Made by a program: the position numbers and the translations under genes
The notes under the pieces: generated by a model
The model's input: only the letters and a program-made list of their open reading frames with translations
What the model was told of the DNA's origin: nothing
Database searches by the model: none
Part shown: piece after piece, positions 22,552-32,277 of the stretch
Numbering within the stretch: position 1 is the first letter of the stretch
Layout of the letters: each line of letters starts with the position of its first letter
Assembly (NCBI GenBank): GCA_040954595.2
Contig: CM082587.2
Span: forward strand, 11,284,001 to 11,348,000
Reading direction: 5' to 3'
DNA from: Balanoglossus misakiensis
Lineage: Eukaryota > Hemichordata
Length of the DNA stretch: 64,000 nucleotides

Positions 22552-22718
22552 CTCGTGCTGAGATAATAATACTGAATATTCACGGCTGGACAGGTGTTAT
22601 GTGTACTCGGTGAGTATGACGTAATCAGGGGAAAGTTTTTTTATCTCAGCGGTCGTTAGAGGGCGAGATATATTAGGCTATAGGTTGGATCAAAGGTATG
22701 GTATTTATGCCATAGAAA
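22552..22718. repeat. DIRS right inverted terminal repeat with right-specific tail
   Basis: CTCGTGCTGAGATAATAATA starts the repeat. GGTTGGATCAAAGGT ends the shared part at 22697, followed by the tail ATGGTATTTATGCCATAGAAA. Because the element runs on the minus strand, this is the 5' terminus and probably carries its promoter. The 22266-22551 gap before gag holds no other recognisable feature. Confidence 0.85.
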
Positions 22719-23069
22719 TGAACACAACATATTTACAACTGTACAATCAAACATAACAGCTTTGAGACAAGCTACTTGAACAGAGAGTAGTTAAGCAAGG
22801 TTAAAAATGCCCCAAACTACAAACATGCAATCTTAACCATAATTTACAATACATTTTACCCAATTTAACTGACTTAGATTGTTGCAATTGTCAAGGCAAT
22901 AAGAACTCAAAAAGGAACAAAAACCTCCCTAAAATATAGATATCCATAAGGGTGCATCTTTGTTGCTACATTACCAACTTGAGTAATAAATCTGATTATA
23001 ATGTACTTGAATTATAAGTCAGTCAGACCAATAATAATCATAAAATAATAATGCAAATTATATCATTAC

Positions 23070-24121
23070 CTGTTGTAAGATATTCTTACAGGACTTCTTC
23101 CACTCTTCTGAAGCTGTATTTGCAGATAGTAACCTGTCACGGCACAACTGGACCTAATGAAAGTAATGAAACACAAAGTGTAATGGCATACTTCTTTTTG
23201 CATAACTATATGATATTTGATAATGCAGTGATAAGATCAAGTCACCCCCTGAAATGTCATCCCCTGAAATGTTACTACCAAAATTAAATTTGGATCCTTG
23301 TATATAAAAAAAAACAGCGTGTTCGTGCCTGTTAGAAGAAAAAATACATGTAGCCTGTAGTAAAAGTCATCCTATTACACCATTGCCATCACCAGTCAAT
23401 AATGGGGCATGAGAACTTCATGAAAAAAGTGAAGAAATTACTCCATGACAGTAAAAACTGTTGTAATCAAAGCTTCAACGACCAAGTTACATATACTTTG
23501 CAATTTCTCACCTTCTCTCTTGTGCTGATCCGGTGTACCAGGTGCTGAATATCATTGTGTCTGTTGGATACCCACATCGCTGCCTCTTCTGGCAGATTAC
23601 AATAAATTTTGCAATTTCTTGCTTTAAAAAGGGGTCGATCTTTGTATTTGTCACTCATTTGCTTCGTGGCTGTAAAGTTATACTGGCCTCCGAGAATACT
23701 ATATTTATATCCATTCACCTGGAAAATATACAATAAATTATTATGACTTATATTATGAACATTACATCTGCTGTAAGATTATATTCAACATCTCTGAATA
23801 ATTTTTGTGTTACATGAATAGATGGACCTAAACAATTAGCTTTTATAATAGTAGAAAAACCTTTGATGTAGCAGATTATTGAAACTTGTCAATGCTGCAT
23901 TTAATGAAAAGTACTGTTTTTTTCGCATTCGCAGCAGTTGCTCATACTTACATTATTCTTATTAAATTTGTTCTTCTCAACATCCACCATGACTATATAT
24001 GGAATGTAGGAGTCGTCGGTGAACTTTTCCATACTGTCAACAAGTTGTTTCACGAAATAGTTGTCGACGTCCCGTACTTGTTTGCCCAGGTGCAAATTGC
24101 ATATGTGAATGCTTGAAATAC
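23070..24121 (-). other. ParB/sulfiredoxin-like exons (exons 4-6 of the minus-strand gene)
   Basis: After IHICNLHLGKQVRD the pattern is a short strand, a helix (VKQLVDSMEKF), a hydrophobic strand (YIPYIVMV), then GYKYSILGGQYNFTATKQM across the next exon. In ParB N-terminal domains the same order occurs: a hxxNxR-like strand, L..SI helix, pIvv strand, then GxRRxxAa. Here the GERR box is GGQYNF, so the catalytic or CTP-contacting arginines of classical ParB are not conserved. The segment ending EEAAMWVSNRHND matches the usual helix-plus-N end of this domain. The helical part after it (IPVYLFSNLVLLNEDTVSDF, then VREGEMSLQEM) resembles the HTH-like region that follows ParB domains. Fold call is by eye. 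Confidence 0.55.
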
Positions 24122-25332
24122 CTTCAGATGAAACAGAAAAAAAAAGATGAACAATGACACTCACTATGATTGTGGAAATACCCTGGCAGATCTCACAAGA
24201 GATCCCCAGCCATTTTAGCAGAAATGTTAGCAATAGTCTTATTTTGGAGCCCCTCAAGTCTTGCCAAATCCAAATCTTAAAATAATGTAATGGACATGAA
24301 ACAAAATTTAAAAACACATGTATGTATTGTTCTTTGGCAATCATTAATAAGTGTGACTGGATTGTATCATAAAATAAAATAAATCGATGTGCTTATGCAG
24401 AAATCATATTGAAACCGACATACCGCAACAAAAATTGACATGCATTATAAGTATGATGCAAGTTTATGTCCTTGTATTAATTTCGACAAATATATTATGA
24501 ATCACTGACAACCAGACAGTCTATGTGACACCCAAGCTTTAAAAACATCCTCACCAGGAATCGCATGGCTTTCAACAAGCTGCTGCATAGAAATGTCTGC
24601 TTCAACTTCACAAGCAGGTGATCCCTTTCTCCTCTTCTTTGTCAAATCTGGTATACTGTCGCCACTTTTTGGTCGTTTCTTCTTGTTTTGTTTCTTGCCG
24701 GTACCTACACGTATACTAAGGAGATAAGACATAATAAAAAATGCATATAAGTAAACAGTACAAGCACCTGTGCTTCTATTCAGCTTATAAAGTTCAATAC
24801 AATTGGCAGAATGTTCTAACAGGAGAAGGCAGAGGGTAACGGGATAGTAAAAGCTCCAAGCATATTCCTGACGAGTCAGTTCATCCTCAATTTCCGTGAA
24901 GCTAAATTATTCACTCCCCACCCCTCTGAATCACTGTCCTAAGCCTACTTCAGTGTAAGTATTTTTTTGCTTATATTTTGTAGTTTCCTTTCCTATTACA
25001 GGATATTGTATGATTCTGGGTTGGATCATCCAGAAACTGACATAGAGGATTTGTTAAATTTCATTATTGTAAAAACATTCAATTACCAAGGACAAAGTTA
25101 TACCCATGAACTTGCCAAGTCTTTCTAATTTCACAGCTCTATATAAAAATTGTCATTGACATGAAGCTTGTCATCAAAACACAATTCCCTTCTGTTGGTG
25201 CCATTCAAAATTAAACCCCTGTACCCAAATAATTGACAAGTACGATTTCAGCTTCACACACGCCTGGTTATACAAACGACTTACATAGGAAGTACTGATT
25301 TTCCTCATAACTTACCAAATGTTGTTAGAACT

Positions 25333-25428
25333 GTTGATAGGATCAGGAGACACAGATCTACTTCCAGTGGGACTGCCTGTGTTGATAGGATCAGGAGACA
25401 CAGATCTACTTCCAGTGGGACTGCCTGA
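25333..25428 (-). repeat. 48-bp tandem duplication inside exon 2 of the ParB/methyltransferase-like gene
   Basis: GTTGATAGGATCAGGAGACA starts at 25333 and 25381. It encodes a 16-residue Ser/Pro repeat and keeps the frame. Confidence 0.9.
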
Positions 25429-25891
25429 TGTGCTACTGGTAGGGCTACTTTGACTGCTTGATGTCCTGCGAGGTGGAGACTCACTGTCAGATACTGATGA
25501 AACTGTTTCCATAGTAACATCCGCTTGCTCAATTGGTGTCAGCTCTTCTGGATGCTCACTGGCACTGCTCACTAGTTCCCTGTATTTTGTTACAAAGTCA
25601 GCTGCAACTGTTATGTCTCGAAAGTTGCGACAGAAGTCATTTCGATGCCACTCAAATTCTTGACGATAGAAAGTATGGCGCTGAGTCTCAAAATGTATCT
25701 GAAGAGAAAACAAACAACTGCGTCAATGCAATGACAAAACAACCCTGAAAATCAATACTTATGAATCATATGTCTAACTATTTACTAACAAGTATCACTA
25801 TCACACAGTGGAGTTGAAGATTAGCCATATCAAATCTACTGGTACAACCCTTCCTACCAAACACATTTCTGGAGACAAACGTATGAGCCCC

Positions 25892-25920
25892 CCCCCCCTC
25901 CACACACACACACACACACA
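25892..25920. repeat. C run and CA microsatellite in intron 1
   Basis: CCCCCCCCTCC is followed by (CA)n to about 25920. Confidence 0.9.
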
Positions 25921-26256
25921 TACATATGTACAAACTCATACTTCCATGAATACGAGAGTAACTGGAACAACAAGACTAACCTTGATGCCAACTTGTCCAA
26001 GGCTGTTTCTGTTTTTGACGTCCATTTCCAACTTCACAACAGCAGAAGTTGGTTCTTTTGCGTCTTGCCCACGACCACCTTTCGTCAGCCGGTGTCCAAC
26101 CTTGCCATTTGCACCACTCTTTTTTGGGTCCGTGACATGCACGAAAACTTCGTTCTCTTTCTCACCTTCCACAAACCACCAATGCCTTTTCACGGTCATC
26201 TCAGTTGCCAAGTCTTCTTCGCTGTACCGCAGAATGGGTATACTGATTGTAGCCAT

Positions 26257-26524
26257 CTCACCACACTGTTTATATGCAGTTGCTCATGCCCAGGGTAGTC
26301 GAAAACGGAGGGTAATTTGCATGGCATTTCCTGTCAGTATTTAACACTTCATTGTAGAGTGATCTGGAGGGTCAGGTGTGTATTAGGGAGTGATTAGGAA
26401 CTTCCTGTCGCAACGGCCGATGAACGACGCTCAACGGCCACCTGTCTGGCCCTGCGAACAATAGTACGTCGTACACATCTTTGCTTCTTCGCACCGCGCA
26501 CGATTTCCAGAGATTTTTTATCTT
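26257..26524. promoter_or_regulatory. Upstream region of the minus-strand gene, truncated by the LINE
   Basis: This holds the 5' flank of the ATG at 26256. A CpG-containing stretch (CAACGGCCGATGAACGACGC, 26409-26428) is followed by GTACGTCGTACAC. No clear TATA box is visible. Before the LINE inserted, it would have been joined to the sequence now beyond about 30400-30600 and could have formed a bidirectional promoter with the plus-strand gene. That is inference. Confidence 0.4.
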
Positions 26525-26595
26525 GATTTATCTTGATTGCCATGATTTAAATCATGGCCAGTCAGGGAAGGAAGCCTTTTGGCTTATATAATCCC

Positions 26596-29450
26596 TCATT
26601 GTCCTTTGTAGCTGTCAAGTCTTATTTTGAAGTCCAGAACAGTTTTAGCATCAACAATATGTGTAGGTAGTTTGTTCCATTCAGCTATAATCCGTTGGGT
26701 GAAGAAGAATTTCCTGCAGTCCAGGCGAAAGCATGATTTTGCTAATTTAAGTGAGTGCCCCCTTGTCCTGTGATGTTGACTGAATGTGAACAGTACGTCT
26801 GGGGAAACTCTATCTATTCCTCTCACAATCCTGAATACTTGTATCAAGTCCCCTCTTGTTCTTCTTTCTTCTAAAGTTGTCAGTTTAAGTTCTTTTAACC
26901 TGGATTCATAACTGAGATGGCTAAGCTCTGGTATCAGTTTTGTTGCTCTTCGTTGTACTTTTTCGACTAATTCAACATCCTTAGTATAGTGTGGGTTCCA
27001 GTATTGTACAGCATATTCAATGTGGGGTCTAACCAGTGACTTGTATAGTTGCATAATATTGAACTTTGTCTTGTACTTTATATTCCTTTTAATAACTCCA
27101 AGGGCTCTATTTGCTTTCTTTACTGCTTCAGCACAGTGTCGACTTGTCTTCATGGAATTATGAATAAGCACCCCCAGATCCTTTTCCTCTTCAACTGGAG
27201 TGAGTGCTTTATTATTCATGGTGTAGTTAAATGATGGATTTGTTGATCCCACATGCATTACCTTACATTTGTCAACATTAAATGACATCTGCCATTCCTC
27301 CGACCAAGCTTCAAGGTTGTCAAGATCTTTCTGGAATTTCTCCTTGTCCTCCTGATTCCTAACAATTCTGCCAAGTTTAGTGTCATCAGCAAACTTAAGG
27401 ATCACTGACTTTACAGCATCGTCAATGTCATTAATATAAATCAGGAATAAGATGGGACCGAGCACGGACCCCTGTGGGACACCACTTGTAACTGTAGACC
27501 ACATAGATGCTGAACCATTTAATACTGTTCGCTGTGCTCTTCCATCTAACCAATTCTGTATCCATGACTTAATTTTACCGACGATGCCATGAGCTTCTAG
27601 TTTAGCCACCAACCTGGTGTGTGGGACCTTGTCAAAAGCTTTACTGAAATCCAGGTAGGCTATGTCGACTGGCTTTCCCTCATCCACAGATTTAGTAACA
27701 TATTCGAAGAACACCAGTAGATTTGTCACACAAGATAACCCTTTCCTGAAACCATGCTGACTATCCTTTATCAGTTTGTTTGTCTCCAAGTGGTCCACAA
27801 TGGCATTCCTAATTAGTGTCTCAAATAGCTTACACAGGATTGAGGTTAGACTTACAGGTCTGTAGTTTCCAGTTTTGCACTTGGGCCCTTTTTTGTATAT
27901 TGGTGTGACGTTGGCTTTCTTCCATACTTCTGGAACTGTTCCTTGTTGTAGTGTTGCATTGAAAATGACTGTGATTGGCCAAGCTAGCTCTTCTGCCAGT
28001 TCTCTCAGTACCTTTGGATGAATATTATCTGGCCCTGGCGTTTTAATGGGATTTAACTTTCTCAGTAGCTTGAGTACATCTTCTTGTGTTACTATGATAT
28101 CTGATAGAAATTTGTCAGTGTCACTAATTATCTGTTCAGGTTGTGGAATATTGCTTAGATCCTCCCTTGTGAACACAGATGCAAAGAAGTTATTTAGTAA
28201 CTCAGCCATAGCCTTATCTGTAACTACTGTTTCACCGGAATCATCCTTCAGTGGTCCAACTGTGTCCCTAGTTTTCTGTTTCTTCCTTATGTAGGCATAG
28301 TAGCTTTTTGGATCCTTCTTAATATTCTTACAAAGTTCCTTTTCAAAGAGTCGTTTTGCTGTACGGATTTCTTGACACGTTTCTCTCTGTGCATGCTTGT
28401 AACTAACAAAGTCACTATAGTCTTTTGATTGTGTATATCTTTTCCAAGCATTATATTTCTTCCTAATTTTCTTTAGTACCTTCTTGTTAATCCACAATGG
28501 TTGATTTCTTTTCTTCTTATACTGCTGGGGTGTAAATTTAGTCACAGTTTCATTGATAACATTTATCAGTTTATCCCAGCATTGCTCTACGTTGATTTCC
28601 CTGAAAGTTTCTTCCCAATTTATGTGCTTTAAATGTTCCTTCATTCCTTTGTAGTCTGCCCTATTATAATTTAGCGTGTGACTCGCTTTAACTTTAATAG
28701 GTATGTTTACAGTTGTGTTCCAAACAAGAGTTAAGTGGTCACTGTTCCCAAGATGTTCCCTGACTTCAACATCATCTATCATCTGTGGCTCTGTAGTAAA
28801 CACTAAGTCAAGAATAGACTTCCCCTTGTAGGCAATAGTACATGTTGTGTGTAAAAACAATCTTGTACAGCATCCAGAAACTCCTGGCTATCTTTAGTTC
28901 CTGCAGATTGCCTCTGCCAGTCTATGGACGGATAATTAAAATCACCCATACACAGAACACGCTGTGTACTTGCAGCATTTAATAGTCTCACGAGTTCAGC
29001 GTTGTTACTGCTATCAGAGTTCGGGCTACGATAACATACTCCAACAAGTAAGCTATCTCCATCACCACACATTATCTCGCCCCATATACTTTCTTGGAAG
29101 CCAAAATTGGACAAATCGTCTCTTGGTAAGACAGTGTACTTGTTCTTTATATACAAAATTACTCCCCCTCCCCGTCTATTTGTTCTGTCTTTCCTCAACA
29201 TATTATAACCTTGGAGAGTTAGCTCAGCATCAGAATAACTTTCATTTGCCCAGGACTCAGTTACTGCAATTATATCTGGATTTATTTCTGCAGCCATAGA
29301 TTCCAAGTCTTCCAGTTTGTTGATCAAACTTCTTGCATTGGTGCATATACAAAGTAAATTATTTACAGTTTCACATCTTCTGTCTTGACTCTGATTTGAT
29401 GAATAAATACTATTTACACTATTTACACTATCCGAGCAGCTTTGGCTCAT
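26596..29450 (-). pseudogene. CR1-type ORF2: endonuclease plus reverse transcriptase, one frameshift
   Basis: Translation begins MSQSCSDSVNSVNSIYSS. Endonuclease motifs follow: TNARSLINKL, IAVTESWANES, GGGVILYIK, VGVCYRSPNSDS, MGDFNYPSIDWQ and, after the break, LGNSDHLTLVW. The RT has KTPGPDNIHPKVL, YRPVSLTSILCKLFE, DSQHGFRKGLSC, YLDFSKAFDKVPH, GVPQGSVLGPILFLIYIND and KFADDTKLG. The frame changes near 28830, between TRG and KSILDLVF, which are adjacent in meaning but in different frames, so a one-base indel disables the full ORF. The C-terminal part (TRGHSLKLAKSCFRLDCRKF, WNKLPTHIVDAKTV) is typical of the group. Confidence 0.92.
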
Positions 29451-30358
29451 ATTGTCTGTTCGTTTTTTGGTGTGCCAGCATTAGTAATGTCTTGCTGACC
29501 TTTTACTATTGTTCCTTTATGTATTCGTAAGTCCTTTTCACCTCTGTCTCTTCTAGATTTTAATTCATTTCTAAGTTTTCTGTCTTCTTCTCTCTGTTCG
29601 TAGGTAAGATCTGGTGATATGTATACATTCTTGTACATTTCTTCTGTTGACTTGGCTAAATGTTTAGCTTTCTGTAGAACCTGGCGTTTTGTTTTTGTGT
29701 CCTTCAACTTGACTCTTAGCAACCTGGGCCTTTTATCTTCAGATCTTTTGCTTGTAGACAGCCTTTCAACTTCAACAATATTTTCATCTGAGAGACCAAG
29801 TTCAGACATCAGACCGGACACTTGCCTAACATCATCACCCCTTACCAGACTTGCCATGCTGTCATCGGGTTCCGGCATATTTCTTACAATGACGTTTAGC
29901 TTCCGCTTTTCGACCTCAATAGCGTTGTTTACTATCTGTTGCACTTGAGCTTTATCGCAGCTTTTCTCCTTCTGACCTATAAATTCTTCTTTCAACTCTT
30001 CCTCTAATGTGTCTTGACGTAGTTGAAGATTGTTCATGACATTAAATAAGCGAACAGCACCATTATTGCAGGCTTTGCAAAACCAATGAATTGTCATATT
30101 TGTATCGTTTGAGACAAGAACCGTGTACAACTCCTTTGATACTCCTTCACATGCTATATGGAACCAGTTCATACATACTTCACACTGCAGAGCTTCGTCA
30201 TTGTCTTTCACCTCCTTTCGACAAGTACCACAAGTATAAGTTTCTTTGTTTGCCTTTGACTTCGTCGACGTCGATGTACTGTTCTTCCTCGCCGCATTCC
30301 TCGTGACCGCGACCGTCACCATCTTGGAAGTCATTGCGCAATGGCCAACAACGTTCAC
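29447..30358 (-). CDS. CR1-type ORF1 with PHD finger
   Basis: The 303-residue frame starts MNVVGHCAMTSKM. A PHD-type zinc finger (CGTCRKE, then CEVCMNWFHIACEG, then WFCKAC) is followed by a predicted coiled stretch (NLQLRQDTLEEELKEEF) and a basic region (KLNVIVRNMPEPDD, RLLRVKLKDTKTKRQVLQKA) that suits RNA binding. The frame ends NEQTI with its TGA sharing bases with the ATG of ORF2 (ATGA, 29447-29450). No internal stops are seen, unlike ORF2. Confidence 0.88.
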   Translation of the reverse strand: MNVVGHCAMTSKMVTVAVTRNAARKNSTSTSTKSKANKETYTCGTCRKEVKDNDEALQCEVCMNWFHIACEGVSKELYTVLVSNDTNMTIHWFCKACNNGAVRLFNVMNNLQLRQDTLEEELKEEFIGQKEKSCDKAQVQQIVNNAIEVEKRKLNVIVRNMPEPDDSMASLVRGDDVRQVSGLMSELGLSDENIVEVERLSTSKRSEDKRPRLLRVKLKDTKTKRQVLQKAKHLAKSTEEMYKNVYISPDLTYEQREEDRKLRNELKSRRDRGEKDLRIHKGTIVKGQQDITNAGTPKNEQTI

Positions 30359-30400
30359 ACTTCAAACGGCCAATTTTCTTCACTGTTACTGCCCATATAA

Positions 30401-32277
30401 ATGATTTGAGTCAACAACTGTGGTCAGTAGCAACTCATGAGTGATACTAGACCTAGTATCACTACAAAAACACAGTCAACCGGGAAAATTTTCTTCTCCT
30501 ATCGGCTGCGACTTGACAGAAATTCCCTGCGCAGAAGCGCCCTCAAACTTGATCAACTATAAAGTCGTGATGAGTTGTACACATTATCGGTAAACAACAG
30601 AAATAAGTTATCAAATAAACGGGTGACATTTTGTCTGAAAAATATGCAGTTAGTTACAACTTACATCCATACCACGCGTCACACAAATAGTCAAGTCTGA
30701 TTGTGATTGTAATGGCGTTCGGTCGATATCAATATATCGTGGGTGTGACAGGGTTAGATTACAACCGATCATTTCGACGGGTTTTATTACACAGACGCAT
30801 TGCTTTTAAACAATTATGCTCTTTCTAAATTAATACCTTTATTGAAATTGCCCAGCATATATAGCTTGATTAAAGTTTGTTTTACAAAGTGTGAAATGCG
30901 ACTGTTTTATTTGAGGCCTAACCACCCTCCACGTATTTACGTGTTCGATTACGGATGTGACGTAAGAGGGCAACCGGAACAAAACGTGCGACGGTCCCTG
31001 TTTACACACAGTGCAAGTTCGACTATTGGCCTGAAGATTTATCTCAAGAGAAACTCTGGGTCTAACGCAATTTTTGCAGCGCGAAGTCTCATTACTCCTG
31101 CTACGACTGAGTGGCCGTGCTCTGATCGACGTCGGCGAACACGCTAGATAAAGGTAGGTACCGGTAAATTACGCCTGTGAAGCTAGTGGTAGTGAACGTT
31201 TAGCTGGCCGTTCACTAGCTCTGGACTTATGCGCTGTTTGGGTCTACGCTGCTCTCCGTGGAGCAGCGTAGACCCAAACAGCGTACAAGTCCAGAGGTAG
31301 CTGTTCACGTACATGTACGCCAACGTACTAATATATACCACTCAAACAGAACCGTCCCACCCGTACCCGCAACCACGTGTAAATTCTCTGTGTACAATAA
31401 TGTTGTTCACATTTCGACCTTCATGTTGTAAGTTGACTTTTCATAATTTTGTCTCCAGCGGAAATTTAAAGCTCAGATTCGCAACATTGGGTGGCGACGT
31501 CTCTGATTTGCATTCACTCTTTGAATTTTGTCAAATACCAGTTTATTGACACGAACGGCCAGGTGTTGGCGGAAGGCACTTCTGCAGCTGCGTTCTATAT
31601 GCAAATGTGACTTTTAACCATTTGACCTAGTACTTGTCGTTTACCTTTTCAAATAGGTGCTAAGTAAATATTACCACTGACATGTTGCACTCCTTGCAAA
31701 AAAACAAACAAAATCAAGACTCCCAACTTTGACTTTTTTCGTCACAATATAGACAGTAAATATACCTTGTGCTGTCAAATATCACAGACTAAACATTTCC
31801 AAAACAGATTTTCTGAAAGAAAGGATATTTTAATCAAAACAGCCAGCTGGATTGGCACCTACATGTAATATCTAGACAGCAACTTGCAGGAGACACCAAA
31901 CACAAACACATCATGACAGAGCAGGAGAGCTGTCTGGAAACCAATGTTTTAAATTCTGGTTAATCTTTATGATTACTTTTAGTGGAAAAGAAACAAATTA
32001 TTAAATCATGAATCATATTTGTGTTTTCAAAACAATTATCCTTTTGAATTATCAAAAATGATAAGTGCTTCAAATATTGACTGAAGGAAATTGTTATCAG
32101 TCAGTGTATGAGCACAGAATAAAAATTGTCACTACACAGGCATAAACATGCTGTATTTAAAGCAAAATATCAGACAATTCAGCATGCTAATGAAATGTTG
32201 ACAGCACAGAGAATAAATAATACTAAAAGAAAACAGTATTCATTATAAGTGTGCCTCTTTTTGTCTTAATAATATAG
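30401..32277 (+). promoter_or_regulatory. Upstream region and probable 5' untranslated exon of the DUF7869-type gene
   Basis: No protein domain is recognisable. A donor-like AAG/GTAGGTAC at 31153-31154 and an acceptor-like TTTTTGTCTTAATAATATAG ending at 32277 would splice a noncoding first exon (within ~30950-31153) to the exon carrying the ATG at 32283. The CpG-containing stretch 30950-31145 would suit a transcription start region. A strong hairpin lies inside this putative intron at 31219-31296. The rest is ordinary AT-rich intron-like sequence. Confidence 0.4.
31219..31296. repeat. 78-bp foldback palindrome
   Basis: Arms 31219-31254 and 31261-31296 are 36 nt each with two mismatches, around the loop TCCGTG. 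The shared arm sequence includes TGTTTGGGTCTACGCTGCTC. The arms carry no TIR-like motif I recognise. Confidence 0.9.

Larger units (their letters stand above)
17060..22718 (-). mobile_element. DIRS-type tyrosine-recombinase retrotransposon, nearly intact
   Basis: Order on the minus strand is gag, RT-RNase H-Dam-like methylase, and a tyrosine recombinase in an overlapping frame. Inverted terminal repeats (17103-17244 and 22552-22697) have unique tails of 43 bp on the left and 21 bp on the right. An internal complementary region (17354-17454) joins the complements of the two tails, the diagnostic DIRS arrangement for rebuilding ends through a circle. Both termini and the junction share a GAAA/TTTC core, consistent with recombinase-mediated insertion without a conventional target duplication. 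It lies in intron 6 of the minus-strand gene in the same orientation, 8 nt from the exon 7 acceptor. Apart from one amber codon in gag it looks complete, so insertion is probably recent. Confidence 0.92.
14182..26256 (-). pseudogene. Ten-exon gene: ParB-like domain plus permuted DNA-methyltransferase-like domain (one in-frame TGA)
   Basis: Exons read on the minus strand: 26256-25981, 25698-25316, 24715-24513, 24121-23952, 23718-23512, 23153-23070, 17051-16428, 16045-15856, 15360-15145 and 14330-14182. All junctions are GT/AG and all phases agree, giving about 833 codons; the exon 3/4 junction is the least certain. The N-terminus (MATISIPILRYSEED) is unrecognised. Exon 2 has a Ser/Pro-rich stretch with a tandem 16-residue repeat (GSPTGSRSVSPDPIN). 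Exon 3 has a basic KKQNKKKRPK segment. A ParB-like region, an alpha-helical linker and a methyltransferase-like fold follow. A single TGA at 16022-16024 interrupts the otherwise open frame at codon ~657, so this is either a recent pseudogene or a truncated product. The DIRS element lies in intron 6. The domain assignments are inference from motif order. Family role unknown; DNA binding or modification is plausible. Confidence 0.7.
26525..30400 (-). mobile_element. CR1-type LINE (non-LTR retrotransposon), 5' limit approximate
   Basis: Two ORFs on the minus strand encode a PHD-finger protein and an apurinic-endonuclease/RT protein, the CR1-group arrangement. The 3' end carries a tandem AATCAAGATA-type repeat ending in A residues, visible on the plus strand as TTTTTTATCTTGATTTATCT near 26515-26534. 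It lies between the two divergent island genes. The 5' edge is not sharply defined; somewhere between 30360 and about 30600 is possible. I could not identify target-site duplications by eye. Confidence 0.9.

Noticed and set aside
25808-26344. 178-residue plus-strand frame
   Set aside because: It runs antisense to exon 1 of the minus-strand gene and through C-run/CA microsatellite sequence.
30800-31147. 115-residue frame upstream of the DUF7869-type gene as a coding gene
   Set aside because: No recognisable domain. Its 3' end matches a donor site, so a noncoding first exon fits better.
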